From the NCBI RefSeq assembly GCF_029784165.1, contig NC_073695.1:92759902-92823901 (forward strand): DNA of 64,000 nt. The letters run 5' to 3'. The DNA is from Wyeomyia smithii (Eukaryota > Arthropoda > Insecta > Diptera > Culicidae). This document shows, in pieces, positions 37,901 to 48,762 of the stretch. The notes below the pieces were generated by a model. That model was not told the DNA's origin, did not search any database, and worked only from the letters and a program-made list of their open reading frames with translations. Position 1 is the first letter of the stretch, and every line of letters starts with the position of its first letter. The position numbers were made by a program, and so were the translations under genes.

Positions 37901-40034
37901 CACCGAAGAATGTGGAAGGGAAATTGATCAGAAGGGTAAAATTTATCACTTAAAAATTCGTGATGAAGGGCTGCTCAAAAGATACTGATTTTACAACACT
38001 AGATAGTGCTTACAGATTCTGAAATACATCTTTTCACGAACCTGTTGAAGTTAACCTTTGAATTTCGGGGATAGTTTTGTTTATTTTCGTAAAATTTCTC
38101 GAAACTTATCGAAACTCAATCTAATTTAATTAAGCAAGTTCCAACATGAAGAGAGTTATTTGAAAAATACTGTAAAAAGTGATTAATTTCACCCCATTTC
38201 ATGAAATGTTTTTTTCGTGAAAATGATCTTTGAATAATTCAAACGAATTGAAGGAATTGTATTTTTAAGCTTCGTAGCCGCAAGGCTACAAGAATCTTAG
38301 TAGAATCAAGTCATTAGTTGGCAAAAGGACTTTAAAGTATGGGTTTATTCTCCGGCTCTTCTATAATAATCACTGGTCTGAAGCTTTGATAAATTTATAG
38401 GGGCTTATTACGGATGTCACCACACGGTGAGAACGAAGTGAAAAATTCCCACGGTGAAAAAAGACGCGAAATTACTTTCAACGTGCCTATTACGGTTGTC
38501 ACATAGACTGTAGCAAGTTACACGCTGTTAGAGTGATAGCTTGCAGGAGGATATGATAAGGTCGACGAGGAGGGAAGTAGGTTACTATGTCTGAAGGAGA
38601 AGGAAAAAGTACTATTACACGGAGCAGGTTACTTCTCAATAAGTAACACGGCAAAAAGGTAAAAAAAATGTGCGAATAGCAAAAACGGCCGGACAATGCC
38701 ACAAAAAGATCAAAAATCTACTGGTCGCAGTGGACTCCATACAAAAAAAAAATTGATTGCGAAGTGTAATAAAAAGGATAAAGGAAAGGTTATAATTATG
38801 TAATGGCGACAAAAAAAAAAAAATAAAACAAATAGAATGCACGTCGCGTAATACAACAATATTATCATTAAAGGCACATGCAGTTTTGATTACGGAAGTA
38901 TTCCCAACTGTAACTGTTTACTGTGTATTTAGTAATAGTAGTAATTAGTGCTGAGTTCTTTGTAACATCTACTGAATTTTACATTTACTACAGAATTTAC
39001 TGAACACTTGCGACATTATGATATTCATCACTTTGACTCAAACTCACATAAATATCGAAACCTACCGCTACATATAAGCGTAAAATTTTTGAAATCATAT
39101 ACCGTTTACGCAAAACATTCGATACTTACTTTCTTGCCATGGCTACCAGCTTCGCGAACGGTTTTTCCCATGTATACATTTTGATTACTTGAATTCCTTG
39201 AATGATTTCATTCATTAAACGCACCCGTTCGTCGGTTCTTAGAGCTGTCTGCAACCGAAGCACCGAGGTCTTTTTTCCGAGGTAAGCTTGCAGCGGGATA
39301 AACATCAGTAAGAAGGTTACGCCGAATACTGCCGAAATGCCAATTTCCCGATACATTAAGTATGTAACGATGATCGTTTCCAGCGGTCCAATCCACAGGT
39401 AATGAACAAAAAGTACGGCCAAATCTAAGCGGCCAACATCGTTGGAAAGAAGGTTCACGACTTGTCCGGCCGTTGTATCTCCTAGGGCGGTTTTACTTAA
39501 CCGTAGAGACTTTCGATAAATCATACTGCAGGCGGCAACTCGCAGTTTCATACCCAAATGCAATTGAGAAAGCATGTATGAGTGCATGAAGAGCACACTG
39601 ATCGCACTACACATAACGACGGCCGCTGCATAAAGATAAGCGTCATTGATGTTTCCGTTCTGCTGAGAGTAGTATGCAACCAAACTACCAAGAAAAATCG
39701 GTTGCGTAACTTTAAATGCCAGTTCTAGCACCAGCAGTATTAATCCCAGCAGTACAATGTTCCATCCAAATACCTTGGACATAGCTCGCATGAGACTTGG
39801 TTTCTTGCCTTTAGCCTGTTTGTTGGCCATCTCGTTTTCCCAGGCACGACAGAGGCGATTACCAAGATTGTCGGATTTGTGAGCTTTCATTGGCTGATAC
39901 ATATCCTCCGGACCTAGTTCTTTTTTGAAGCCCTTGTAAAATATGGGCAGAACCCAACCGAAAACGATGTAGGAGGCGAAGTTTGCTTTCTCGGCAGGAC
40001 ATTGAGGAAGGTTGGACTGCTTGGCTACCTCCAT
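22915..40034 (-). CDS. ABCC-type ABC transporter, MRP4/lethal(2)03659-like
   Basis: CDS is complement(join(22915..22959,23907..24053,24125..25173,25243..25564,25626..27330,39130..40034)), 1390 aa; every junction has GT/AG and keeps frame. It is a plasma-membrane full transporter: TMD1, NBD1 with Walker A GPVGAGKSS (about 494-502), signature LSGGQ (584-588) and Walker B VYLLDD (604-609); TMD2; NBD2 with Walker A GRTGAGKSS (about 1159-1167), signature-like FSVGQ (1261-1265), Walker B ILVMDE (1281-1286) and His1317. The missing N-terminal TMD0 and the PAEKANF start place it in the short MRP4-like group, which exports organic anions, conjugates and cyclic nucleotides; the substrate here is inferred. 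The 45-nt last exon (AHNRKQGRNDGLAS) is the least certain. Intron 1 is 11.8 kb and loaded with mobile elements. Confidence 0.92.
23012..23895. mobile_element. Long-TIR MITE, copy A (in the terminal intron of the ABC transporter)
   Basis: It matches the element at 28824-29722 over its whole length in the same orientation, including the inner blocks TTCAAATTTGTATG, AATCGACTTCCGG and TTACTGAGCTCTCT. The right end GACCCACCCTTA corresponds to the CCCAACCCTAA end of copy B. The left end is degraded. It lies 11 nt inside the donor of the exon ending at 23907. Confidence 0.75.
27331..28823. other. Intron 1 of the ABC transporter, 3' part
   Basis: Contains a low-complexity ACACAC/ACGTAC-rich patch at about 27640-27735. 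Nothing else is recognised. Confidence 0.4.
28824..29722. mobile_element. Long-TIR MITE, copy B
   Basis: The 899-bp element begins TTAGGGTGGGGAATCG and ends TTCCCAACCCTAA and is flanked by TA. The inverted similarity runs inward for about 200 bp (TTTGGGGCCCCAAACAA, AGTCGATTGG, GCATTGCATTTCAAATTT). It has no transposase. TA flanks and long TIRs suggest a Tc1/mariner- or MITE-type foldback. Confidence 0.8.
29723..31609. other. Intron 1 of the ABC transporter, no feature recognised
   Basis: AT-rich, with an A-rich (AATAAA)-like patch near 30700-30840. The open frames have no recognisable domain. Confidence 0.4.
31847..34410 (-). pseudogene. Jockey ORF2: endonuclease-reverse transcriptase (broken)
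   Basis: The AP-endonuclease part (34410-33220) shows ETFLKPN, GSGGGVAIVIHRRIKH, IIGDFNAKHRSWNN and DFDSDHLPI. The RT part (33195-32359) has LKPDKNPAEVSSYRPISLLS, the palm-A motif ALLDIEKAFDSVWH and AGVPQGSVLGP. At the catalytic box the expected FADD reads FCDD, an Ala-to-Cys change next to the two catalytic Asp. The connector with KVKYLGLIYDKKL and LQRIQNKILK follows to 31847. One stop separates endonuclease from RT near 33200 and another interruption lies near 32360, so the enzyme is not made as one protein. Confidence 0.88.
34445..35611 (-). pseudogene. Jockey ORF1: gag-like nucleic-acid-binding protein (broken)
   Basis: The ATG at 35611 opens MAGRKKKPRIATGKKREA. A frameshift near 35500 leads into IFKRELSTFLSDVKVTYQIG ... 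FKVVLKGLTNDQTVDEI (35175-35459), the usual ORF1 zinc-knuckle-preceding fold. After a stop comes the zinc-knuckle part CLICGDSSHKKDTC and CANCNGNHMSNLYQCPA (34445-34996). ORF1 binds element RNA in the cytoplasm. At least one frameshift and one stop make it non-functional. Confidence 0.82.
35843..36522. other. Intron 1 of the ABC transporter, nothing recognised
   Basis: A short near-duplicate GAAGCCTTTGATATTCATTC occurs near 36072 and 36112. No element boundary is seen. Confidence 0.35.
36523..36905. mobile_element. MITE with ATGTCGAATTCG termini
   Basis: The left end ATGTCGAATTCGTTTTCGCG continues TGTAGCTACAC, and the right end is its inverted counterpart (GTGTAGTTACAC then CGCGAAAACGAATTCGACAT). 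Related partial ends occur near 41876-41905 and 50850-50920. The target duplication is unclear. No coding capacity. Confidence 0.7.
36906..37662. other. Intron 1, possible LTR-like or gene-fragment relic
   Basis: A block GAACTGC(A/T)CTTACTCGTCTCTTT occurs twice (near 36953 and 37000). Around 37060-37300 the sequence resembles a retroviral-type LTR of an LTR retrotransposon in composition only. No primer-binding site, partner LTR or pol domain could be found. Confidence 0.25.
37663..37737. repeat. Perfect 33-bp hairpin
   Basis: Arms 37663-37695 and 37705-37737 are exact reverse complements (starting GATCGTAAGGACGTGG) around a 9-nt loop TTTGTATAG. The arms are far more GC-rich than the surroundings. 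The outer flanks do not extend the pairing. Confidence 0.97.
37738..39129. other. Intron 1, 5' part of the ABC transporter
   Basis: A phrase CCTATTACGG(A/T)TGTCAC is duplicated near 38406 and 38490. Nothing else is recognised. Confidence 0.35.
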
Positions 40035-40663
40035 GATTCAGAGCTGAAATGATAAGATTCGAAAAAAAAAATAAAATAGTATGACTTATTGTTTGAAAAT
40101 AAACTTGAGCTAAAATTTAAATTTTCATGACGAATAACTCATGTATAAAGATTGTTTGTCTTAATTAAGCTCATTTTTTTCACTGCCAAGCGATGAACAG
40201 CATCGGATGGCGATAATCTGCTCTTCTATATACTGTGATAATGATGATGATTAGTCACTTGATTTGATAGTGTTCAACCACGTGATGAAAATAGTTCTGC
40301 GTGAAGGCTCATCAAGCATCATAATTTTCAATACGGTCGACATCTACTTTGCGATGTGATTATGAAAAAGGTCGAGCTCCGTGATTAATTGCCTTTTAAT
40401 TGATACGTACTTGTGTTATTATTATTGTGATGATAGAAGTTAGACGTACAACAACATAAGTTATGATTACTAAACAAACGGTTGATGTCAGTACGAATCC
40501 GTTTACACCAGTTGATTGTCAATTAAATACTGAAACGAATTTGCTTGCGACCCACATAATCAATTAGGGGTGATGCAACCGTCAGTATTGTTTAGTAAGT
40601 TTTGTCAACCGTTTGATAAGTTTACTCTTGTTAGAGATAAACTTTTCTAGCATAAAAGATATA
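40035..40663. other. 5' flank of the ABC transporter start codon
   Basis: Presumably holds the 5' UTR and promoter, possibly with a non-coding first exon. No convincing TATA, Inr or DPE combination could be assigned by eye. Confidence 0.3.
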
Positions 40664-41082
40664 CACTAAAGTCTCTTTTTACGCGGGTTTCACGTAGGTT
40701 GTGTTTTTACGCAGTATTTCCAGAGAAGTCGTTGCTTACGTGGCTTGTTTTAATTGTTTTTTATTTTCAAATCGTTTATTTAAAGTGTCCGATTAGTTTA
40801 CTTAAACCAATCATTAAATATTCAGTGATTTAGTTTAACCTTTTATATTTGTCTTAATTTTCAGATCAGATCGTTGGAAATACCACTGCTATTGAATCTT
40901 TATCGAAAGTATTGAACAAAAATGAATTAAGAACCTTCAGCGAATGAAGTTTTTTCACGCAGATTTCATAATAGACGCATTTTCTACGCAGATTTTAGAA
41001 TTTACGCGGTTTTTAACGCGGATTTCGCAGTTAACGCCAGTTTTTACGGGCTACGCCCCCCGCGTAAAAAAAGACTCCAGTG
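40664..41082. mobile_element. Tigger/pogo-like MITE
   Basis: The ends are CACTAAAGTCTCTTTTTACG and, on the other strand, CACTGGAGTCTTTTTTTACG, flanked on both sides by TA. TTTACGCGG motifs recur inside. CACTRRAGTC-type termini and TA target duplication fit the pogo/Tigger branch of Tc1/mariner. No transposase. Confidence 0.75.
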
Positions 41083-41181
41083 TAATCATCTTAGAACAAA
41101 TAAACAGCAGATTGTGGGGCTGATGCAATCGTTATAGTTCTGCAATAATTTCAAGTTGTCGATTGACAGATTAATAAATTA

Positions 41182-41289
41182 TAGGGTATCGAATGTCTTC
41201 GTCAGTGGTTTTCTTCGGCAGTTTTTCTGCAGCAATCTTATGCAAAAGGGGGCCGAAGAAAACCACTGACGAAGACGTTCGATACCCTA
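41182..41289. repeat. Near-perfect 38-bp hairpin
   Basis: Arms 41182-41219 (TAGGGTATCGAATGTCTTCG...) and 41252-41289 pair with a single mismatch around a 32-nt loop containing CTGCAG. The transcript of either strand would fold into a stem of miRNA-precursor size. It lies about 1.1 kb upstream of the ABC transporter start codon. Confidence 0.93.
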
Positions 41290-42367
41290 CTTTAAAACTA
41301 TACCCTTATCTTTTTCTTAATTTAAGAAAAAAATGTGTGTTAACCTATCGACATACAGACCATGGCGACAGTTAGATAAGGTGCCGTCACAGAACCATTT
41401 GAACAGCACTAAAAATACACTGATGGTGCGTTTTTTTTTCTAGATCATATTACATACATCACTACGAGCGAGACAATATTTAATTATCCAACACAGGAAG
41501 CCAAAGAAATGTTCCCGTTAGTAAATATTTAGGTACACCTACAACTATTAACCATAGAGAACAGACAATCCTATTAATGTTCTGGGGTGTGTAAAAATGA
41601 TTAGTTGAATTTTTTTAAATGAATAAGTTGCATCATCTTTACGCTTCAAATATTGTTGGCTAGAGATTTTTATATACTCAGCACTGAACATTCAACAGAT
41701 TTTGAAATCATTCTTTGAACAAACTTGTTTTAAACGAAATTTTGTACAAGTATTGGGCCAGGGCCGCATAGCATTGCGCACGGCGACGGCAGTTAAAACA
41801 TAAATTGAATATACGAATTTTGTTAGTTCGCATTGCAATCTAACAAAGAATTTTTATCATCTCACCCAGTAGTCCTCGTGTAGCTACACCGCAAAAACAA
41901 ACAACGTCACTGGACTTGTTTGTTTATGTTTCCTTTTGCTAAATTGAACATACACGCTGTCGGAAAACTGCCTTTCCCTCTTCCATTAAAAATTTTGAAT
42001 GTTCCTGAAGGAGAAAAGGGGTGACATAAAATCAAAATAAAATTTATAAAAATCTAAATAGAACATTTCACTGCATCAGAACGTTCGACAGAAGATAAAA
42101 CAAGCGTACTACATGTTTTACCAAAATCTTGAAGCCATCAAATGATAATAACACAGTTTGACACATGAAACATACATGTTACATAGGTAAAGTGACCAGA
42201 TGGTTAGAGCCCCAACGCGAACAGCAATACAATTCTGAGACGAACAGGGGGGGGGGGGGGGGGGGGTTGGATAGTTACTCTCGAAATGGTCGAAAACTCA
42301 CGTTAATAGTTTCAAATTTACCAAGTTTTTATTTAACAATTTTTACTACACAACAAAATTATATGTA

Positions 42368-44302
42368 TCAAACATATTTTTCGGCGTTGTGTTCTTTGCG
42401 TAGGAGTGATACATTATTAACATTTTTACCAAAAACTTCACATGTTTCGTCAAAATTGAACCTAAGCTGTAACATTGCTTTTAGTGTTTCAACACTCAAT
42501 TGAGTTTTCTCAGTTGTCCAAATTTTGTTCACGACTGAAAAAATTCGTTCGGTTACAGCATTAGTGCCTGACAAACACAACGCGAATTCTACTATTTTTC
42601 TTAAATTATTGAACGGAATATTATTACTTTCCAAATGCTTGAAAAGTTCTACCCATCTCTCTTCGACTTCAACATTACTATCGTTCCAACTTATAATTTT
42701 TTCTTCATCTGTATATATTCTCGCGTAGACTACCTCGTCGAAAAACTCTGCTTCTTGCTTCTCTGCATCTGCTGATCCATGCGAATTAGTAAATTTGCTA
42801 ATATACTCGAAACTCGTTTGAATGGATTGCCAATCCAAAGTGTCCCTAAAGTTCACCCATTTGGGAAAATCAACGTGTTCAAACTGAACAACTCGAGCAT
42901 CAAGATAATCAATACATTTCTGATAAAACTTCAGAACACTAGTTTTGAATAACTCACTCTTTTGCCAACCATTTTACTCGAGATGTTTTAGTTGGTTACG
43001 CACATTTAGCGGGAGAAACTGGTTACTAACCCTCTCACGAAGTTTAAATATAAGATCGTCTATCTCACTTACGACTTCTGTAATTGTACTTTTGTCGCTT
43101 TCGATTCTTTTCACTGTATTGTGAAATAACGCGGTCTGACTATGCATGAAAAACAACCACATTTCAGAACTATCTTCCTCAAAAAAATCGCGAAAATTTC
43201 TCGGACAGCTATCAATCGACAAAAAATAAGATTTTAATGGTGAAAACATTTTTAATATTCGTTCAATGGCAGGCATCAAGGCAAGCCATCTCGTCTTGCT
43301 ATAACCCAAAATCTTCATATACTGTACTTCTGCCATCTCACAAAACTCTTTCAGTTTTTCAACTTTTACGGTAAAAATATAAAAATGACTATAAATTTTT
43401 ATAACAATACCCTCAACGTCTACGGGAAGATCATCTGCCGCATTCTGAATGGCATTATTAACGGTATGTGCAGTGCATCCTACACCTATTATAGGTTTTT
43501 GAAGACGATCCTTAAGCTTAGCATAAACATTGTTTGTACCTTTTCTTAAGAGGCCACCGCAATTTGTGTTTGCGTTATCTGTACAAATTGCTGCCACCTT
43601 ATTCTGCATCTCAAATTTGCACAAAATTTCGAAAATTGATGACGCTATAATATCAGAGGTTCCACCAGGAAGTGAAACAAAATCCAACAGCTTAACTTGT
43701 ATTCCACGCTTGTAATTAAAATATCTTATTATAGAAGGAAACAGTTTTGTATCCTTGTGATTCGAGGCGTCAGAAAAGATTGTGATAAAATTGATGTATT
43801 CCATGCTTGTCAAAATTTGATCAACAGAATACGGAGCAAGGACATTCTTTGCAATAGCCTCCGTCTTCGTGCGTCCACAGGAAAATTTTGGTTCAAAGAA
43901 AGAACGAACAAGCTTCGACGTACAATCCATAGATCGAAACGATTGGCTATGCATGATTGTATGATAGGTAAAGACAACTTCAGCATGAGCAAGCTCCTGT
44001 TCTTTTACACCAAAATCTGCTTTCCGGAAAAAAATAAGAAGTTTCGATGAGGTTGCAGCTGCCTCTAGCGCACGTTTATGTTTATACGTCGATAAATGCC
44101 TGTTGATGTCAGTTCTATCTCCAGATCCAATGAAAAATACACTGTTACAGGTTTCACAGCACACATTTCCAGTAACTTTTGACTTTTTAAGAAAAGGAAA
44201 TTCATGGCTCAGATCATCAGTGAGCATACATTGACGCTTTTTAGACATGTCAGTCTGTGAAGTAAATAAATCTGAATAAAAAGTATAATTATTAAGATTC
44301 AA
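42368..44302 (-). pseudogene. hAT transposase with BED finger, one in-frame stop
   Basis: 645 codons are open except for a single TAA at about 42974 (after NQLKHLE). An N-terminal BED-type zinc finger is visible (CETCNSVF ... HLSTYKHKRA). The RNase H-like catalytic core includes TIFSDASNHKD and ICTDNANTN, followed by the hAT CxxH motif in GVGCTAHTVNNA and the helical insertion. The C-terminal dimerisation domain reads GTNAVTERIFSVVNKIW with the conserved Glu and FS. The start may be the ATG at 44302 or MSKKRQC at 44248. A single substitution appears to separate this copy from an open frame. Confidence 0.9.
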
Positions 44303-44540
44303 TAAGATTACTTAGCAATAAAAACAAAATTTTCTCAAACGTTTATCTTTTATATTCATAAAAAGCGAATAATTTTTTTTTACTGAAATTAATACTGCTT
44401 CAAATCAAATTTGGAATATTTTATCACAGAACTTCTTCGACAAACACAAGTTAATAAAATTGCAACAAATATTAAATTTCGTTAACTTCCTTCCACTACA
44501 TGAATGTATGTGACATTGGAAGCATCGAAAGACCGGGTAG

Positions 44541-44750
44541 CAGAGATGCCACATTTTGACCTGAATGTAAAATTTGAAAAAATATTCTTGACTGTACAGC
44601 ATTGAAATATGCATGAAATTTATAGATTTTGTGAAAAATCCGTATAAATCTGGTGGTTTTTATAAAAATCTGTTCACATAAATTTTTACGAAGAAATTGT
44701 TCAAAACTTTGTTTTTTTTATCACAGATAAATCTGTATGTGGCATCCCTG
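44541..44750. mobile_element. hAT-type MITE nested in the hAT transposon
   Basis: The ends CAGAGATGCCACATTTT and TGTGGCATCCCTG are inverted repeats of the CAGNGATGCCA family seen at 46232-46523 and related to 18043-19029. ATAAATCTG-type motifs fill the subterminal regions. A clean target duplication is not visible. Confidence 0.7.
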
Positions 44751-44823
44751 TCATGTCGAGTAGCTCGTTTTTTCCACTGAATAGTTTTTTTTCCGCCCTT
44801 ACGCTTTTTTGATTCCGGTGTTA

Positions 44824-45503
44824 TACACGCTCACTCTGGATAACCCAAAACTGAGTCGAAACCTAATCAGTTTCGCTTAAACCGTATGTACTCAAAATTG
44901 AGTAGAAGTTGTTTTACTCATTTTTGAGTACCACCGAATGTTGTAAAAATTGAGTAAATATTACCCATATTATACCTGATGCGCGATGCGTAAATGTTAA
45001 TCATTTTCGACTCAAAAATGAGTACTTTAAGCTTCAATGAGGGAATTTCGGAAAAATTATCATTATTGACTCGAAATTATTATATTTTGCCTTTTTAATG
45101 AATTTTATTTCAAAAAAGGCTTATTTCAAGAAATTTACCTTTGTTCGCTAGGACACGGGAGATCTTTGAATTTATTCGCCGTATATCCAACCAACGTGTC
45201 CTGGTGAAAAAGAAAAATTGGCATTAGTTGCAGTCAATTATTTCAAATTATGAATTACCTACCGATAACAACTAATTTCAAACATTTCTATTTCTTCCTT
45301 TTTTCAGACGGTTTGCTTGGTTTTCTGTTTGCTTTTAATTGCAAAAAAATAACAAAAACAACACGCAAGCACCAGTTACCCAATTTTGAGGAAATTTGTC
45401 GTCATGATCAATTTAATTCTACTCATAATTTGACATCTTCGAACAACTGAAAAAAATGATTAAAATTCAACTCAGCCGCTGAGTAGCCCAGAGTGAGCGT
45501 GTA
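44824..45503. mobile_element. MITE with TACACGCTCACTCTGG termini, nested in the hAT transposon
   Basis: The 16-bp inverted repeat TACACGCTCACTCTGG is perfect. Inside both ends are ACTCAAAATTGAGTA/ACTCATTTTTGAGTA palindromes. The target duplication could not be recognised, so the class is open. Confidence 0.75.
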
Positions 45504-45769
45504 GACGTGAAGAAATAAATGTCAAATTTGTACACGGTTGGCAGTGAAACCACATTAATGAGTAGAATAATACTTGTTAGAGAGGCGCACTCCCCCAGTA
45601 GAAATATTTGACATCTGATGTTTCAATTTGATTGAAACCGCGGGACATTTCAAAGGCGTACGGAACATTTTAGTTGAACGCGGGACATTTCGCGGGACGG
45701 ATTTTCAAGCGGGACATGGTGTTGAAACGCGGGACGTCTGGTCACTTTATACATAGGATCAATTTAACA

Positions 45770-46125
45770 AATAAATTTTTAATCCGGTTGAAACTTTACA
45801 CAGATTTTCCTAAGTTGAAGATGCCATTTTTTGTGAATCACAATTAATTTTTGGCAAGGGTACATGTAAAATGGTATTTATGATTACAAATATTTTCAGA
45901 GCCAGAAGGTTTTGTTTGATCGGTATACTGCCGTGCCGTTCGAAGCAGAGTTGTCCCATCTTCCACCCATACATTTTGCACGGTGGAAAATTATGCTTGA
46001 AACGGCAGTATATAGTCTTCGGCAGAGCTATAGAGCCCCATAGCCCATATGAGCATCCATGCAAAGTTTCAGCCAGACCAAAAACCACCCCAATAAAAAA
46101 TAAATGAACCACCCTAATTAAAATC
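45770..46125. repeat. Degraded element carrying a small nested MITE
   Basis: GGTTGAAACTTTACACAG near 45786 and the inverted GCAAAGTTTCAGCC near 46060, plus CACCCTAAT at the right edge, suggest an old element with imperfect TIRs. A similar scrap is at 22030-22090. The MITE at 45927-46009 interrupts it. Confidence 0.4.
45927..46009. mobile_element. Small ACTGCCGT...ACGGCAGT MITE
   Basis: An 83-bp near-palindrome bounded by ACTGCCG and CGGCAGT and flanked by AT on both sides. GAGTTGTCCCATCTTCC lies inside. It shares termini with 57173-57250 and with the transposon at 51179-53671. Confidence 0.7.
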
Positions 46126-46231
46126 AGATTTGAGATACCTAATGCACATTGAAATAATTTACATATTTACATATTATATATGTTTTAAGATATTTGACAT
46201 TAAAAAAAAATGCGATTTTCCGAATTTCATT

Positions 46232-46523
46232 CAGCGATGCCAGATTGGAAGACATGTCTTCAAATCGAATACATTTACCCTGCGGTGAAAACATCCTTGT
46301 TTGTGAAGACAAATTGAAGAAATTGAAAAATATGTGAAGACATTTGAGAACATGTGATTATTACCCGCATTTTGCATATGTGGTGACCTTTTTTTTTGCT
46401 CGACAGTTTTCGATTAGCCGCAGCCTTCGGTCGGTTTTAACAAGCCATCTTGGGTTGGAAGACATGTGAAGACATTTTCTCTAGGAACGTGAAGACATTT
46501 GAAAAAATGACCTGGCATCCCTG
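46232..46523. mobile_element. hAT-type MITE
   Basis: The 292-bp element starts CAGCGATGCCAG and ends CTGGCATCCCTG and is flanked by the exact 8-bp duplication ATTTCATT (46224-46231 and 46524-46531). GAAGACATGTGAAGACATT-type repeats occupy both ends. Confidence 0.88.
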
Positions 46524-46689
46524 ATTTCATTTCAATTTCTATCCCCTTGGTAGATTTTCGAGGATCGAAAAATCACAGCTTTGAGCGCTTTAAGGCACCT
46601 GAGCTGAATTTTTGAGCAGTTGATTTTTTTGATTGACTACAAATGAAAGTGTTTATCCAGTTGGATTCCACTTTCAAAGTTTCTCATGC

Positions 46690-47000
46690 TTTTAGTTGCA
46701 TTCTAAGATAACAAGCGGATAGACTACAAAGCGGTTCTAGTCCTAGGAACTGATGAGACGATCCAAGTCTTGCCAGTTCACCGGCACTTTTGCTTCTATC
46801 TATTCCACAGTGACCAGGAACCCAATATGAATCTACTTGACTATTACAATTCAGTGATTGAGCACACTCCCAAACAAGTTTTGAGGTGCATGTTGCAGAC
46901 TTAAAGGCCCTTAAAGCTGCTTAACTTCCGGACATAATGCAAATGTTTGAGTGCCTGTATTTCCTGCGATAAGCGATATGGTGTTCACTTTATAAATTTT
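46690..47000 (-). mobile_element. RNase H fragment of a non-LTR retrotransposon
   Basis: On the minus strand the sequence reads YWVPGHCGIDRSKSAGELAR then LGSSHQFLG, matching the last RNase H motif. It is a second, more decayed scrap of the type found at 2400-3610. Confidence 0.7.
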
Positions 47001-48762
47001 ATCATGATTCTTTATTTTTATCAACAAACGACTGAAAGACAAAAAACTTGCGTTTTTGTTTTTGAGATTTACTATTGTTTAAAAACACACTGTACTGTTC
47101 ATTTCAAGCGAATTCCAATATAGGATTGTGTTGGTTGTCTAGCCGCATTCCTTGAGACCAATTTATAAGTAACTGTTAAACTAATAAAAATAATCAGCAG
47201 ACTGTATTTTTTCCGGTCTGGTGCTATCAAATAAATGCTATTTGCTTTGATTTTATACAACTTTGCAAAAGCTGTAAGCCGTTGTTCATTGACCGGTAAA
47301 GCCGTACTGTACTGTTATACGGACATAAACATACGACCTTCTCTGCGTAGGTTAGACATGATGGCAATTCTATGGAGTAACTATCAACAGTGTTACACTC
47401 GACTGAATGCAATCGCGTTTCCTAGACGGAACCATGCTTGTCCCCCGTTGAGTTTGTGATTATCTTCGGGAGTGAACTTATTCCATTTCATTGATCGCAC
47501 GCTACCACTGATGTAGAGCAATCCGAAGCTTCGTTTTTTTTTAGACGGACTCATATCGACATTGCAGGCAAGTTCAAGGAATGTGACAGTTGTTTGTTTG
47601 CTTGTCTATCCGGTTAATAAAGATGATCGACTGGCGATAAAATATCGATTCGACTGTTTGTAGCACACAAACACATAACGTATTTATCATTGATGAGTTT
47701 CGCGGGCTCGACGAATCCGTAAAATAATTTACAATTTTCATTTCTTTTATTTACTATATTCATTGTACTCTCTTTTCAATAAGTTTTTGTGTATCAAATT
47801 TTATGTGAAACACGTAATTGAGATAAGACGGCAGTGCACAAGACATAGAAAAATAAACTAGCAAGTCACCAAGCAATTCACATCTCATAATAAAAATGAT
47901 CAGGAGACACAATCTAAAACGAACAACTGTTGATAACGCTTGGTAGGTTACAGGAAAACATTCAAATGATTTCCTAAAGGCATGAAAAATTAGACAATGA
48001 AATGCTCGTCATGTGTGTAACAAAAATAACACATAATCGAAATTTGTTACATTCTCACGTTTCAAATTATTAAAAAAGAAAATTGAATTATTAAAAAAAT
48101 CAAGTCTCACAGGTAGTTTTCAATCAAGCTCTTCTCTAATGTGGGCACCAAAAGCGACTTACATGTAACATTTAAAGGTATTAATGATCTTGGCAGTTTT
48201 ATATAAAAAAAAAACCTTAATACCAAACTATCCATGAAAATACAACATTCAGTGCCCGAGTGAATGCGAAGATTTTCATTTGTTGTACGAAATAATAACG
48301 AACGATACCCTATGCAAATTCATGAATTTTGCTCGTTTCGAAAAGCCAGTTTCATCATAAATGTAATGTTACATTAGTTATCCATATCTCGGAGCGCATG
48401 CATTATTCATTGCCAGCAGAATGATGTTGTCGATTGTCTGCCATGTGGAATAACTAAAAACCGGCAGATATGCTCACGTGAATTTTCCTGTGACATCCAG
48501 TATACATAGTTTGCAATGATGTAGATAACTGCAATTACTTTAATAATAGAATCATTTATTTATTGTGCAATCCAGTGACTTCCGAGGTGTATAACGTGAA
48601 CAAATACGCCGGTTTATACGAATAAATACTGATGAACACTGTCGTTTCTATTCGTATAGGCGAATTCAACGTTCATCATTTTACCAACAGTCAACACTAT
48701 GGGTCAGATCTGTTCAATTTTATATACAAAGTAATTGTTATTTTTATTAGTTATCTTCTTAA
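47001..48762. other. Intergenic, nothing recognised
   Basis: No domain, repeat boundary or RNA gene seen. Confidence 0.35.

Larger units (their letters stand above)
42188..45749 (-). mobile_element. Complete hAT transposon
   Basis: The termini are TAAAGTGACCAGA and TCTGGTCACTTTA, a perfect 13-bp inverted repeat, with exact 8-bp target duplication TACATAGG (42180-42187 and 45750-45757). Near the right end GCGGGACATTT/GCGGGACG subterminal repeats occur. The transposase runs on the minus strand (42368-44302). A G20 run sits at 42247-42266, and two MITEs are nested in the 5' non-coding part (44541-44750 and 44824-45503). The intact ends and single stop in the transposase suggest a recent arrival. 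Confidence 0.93.
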
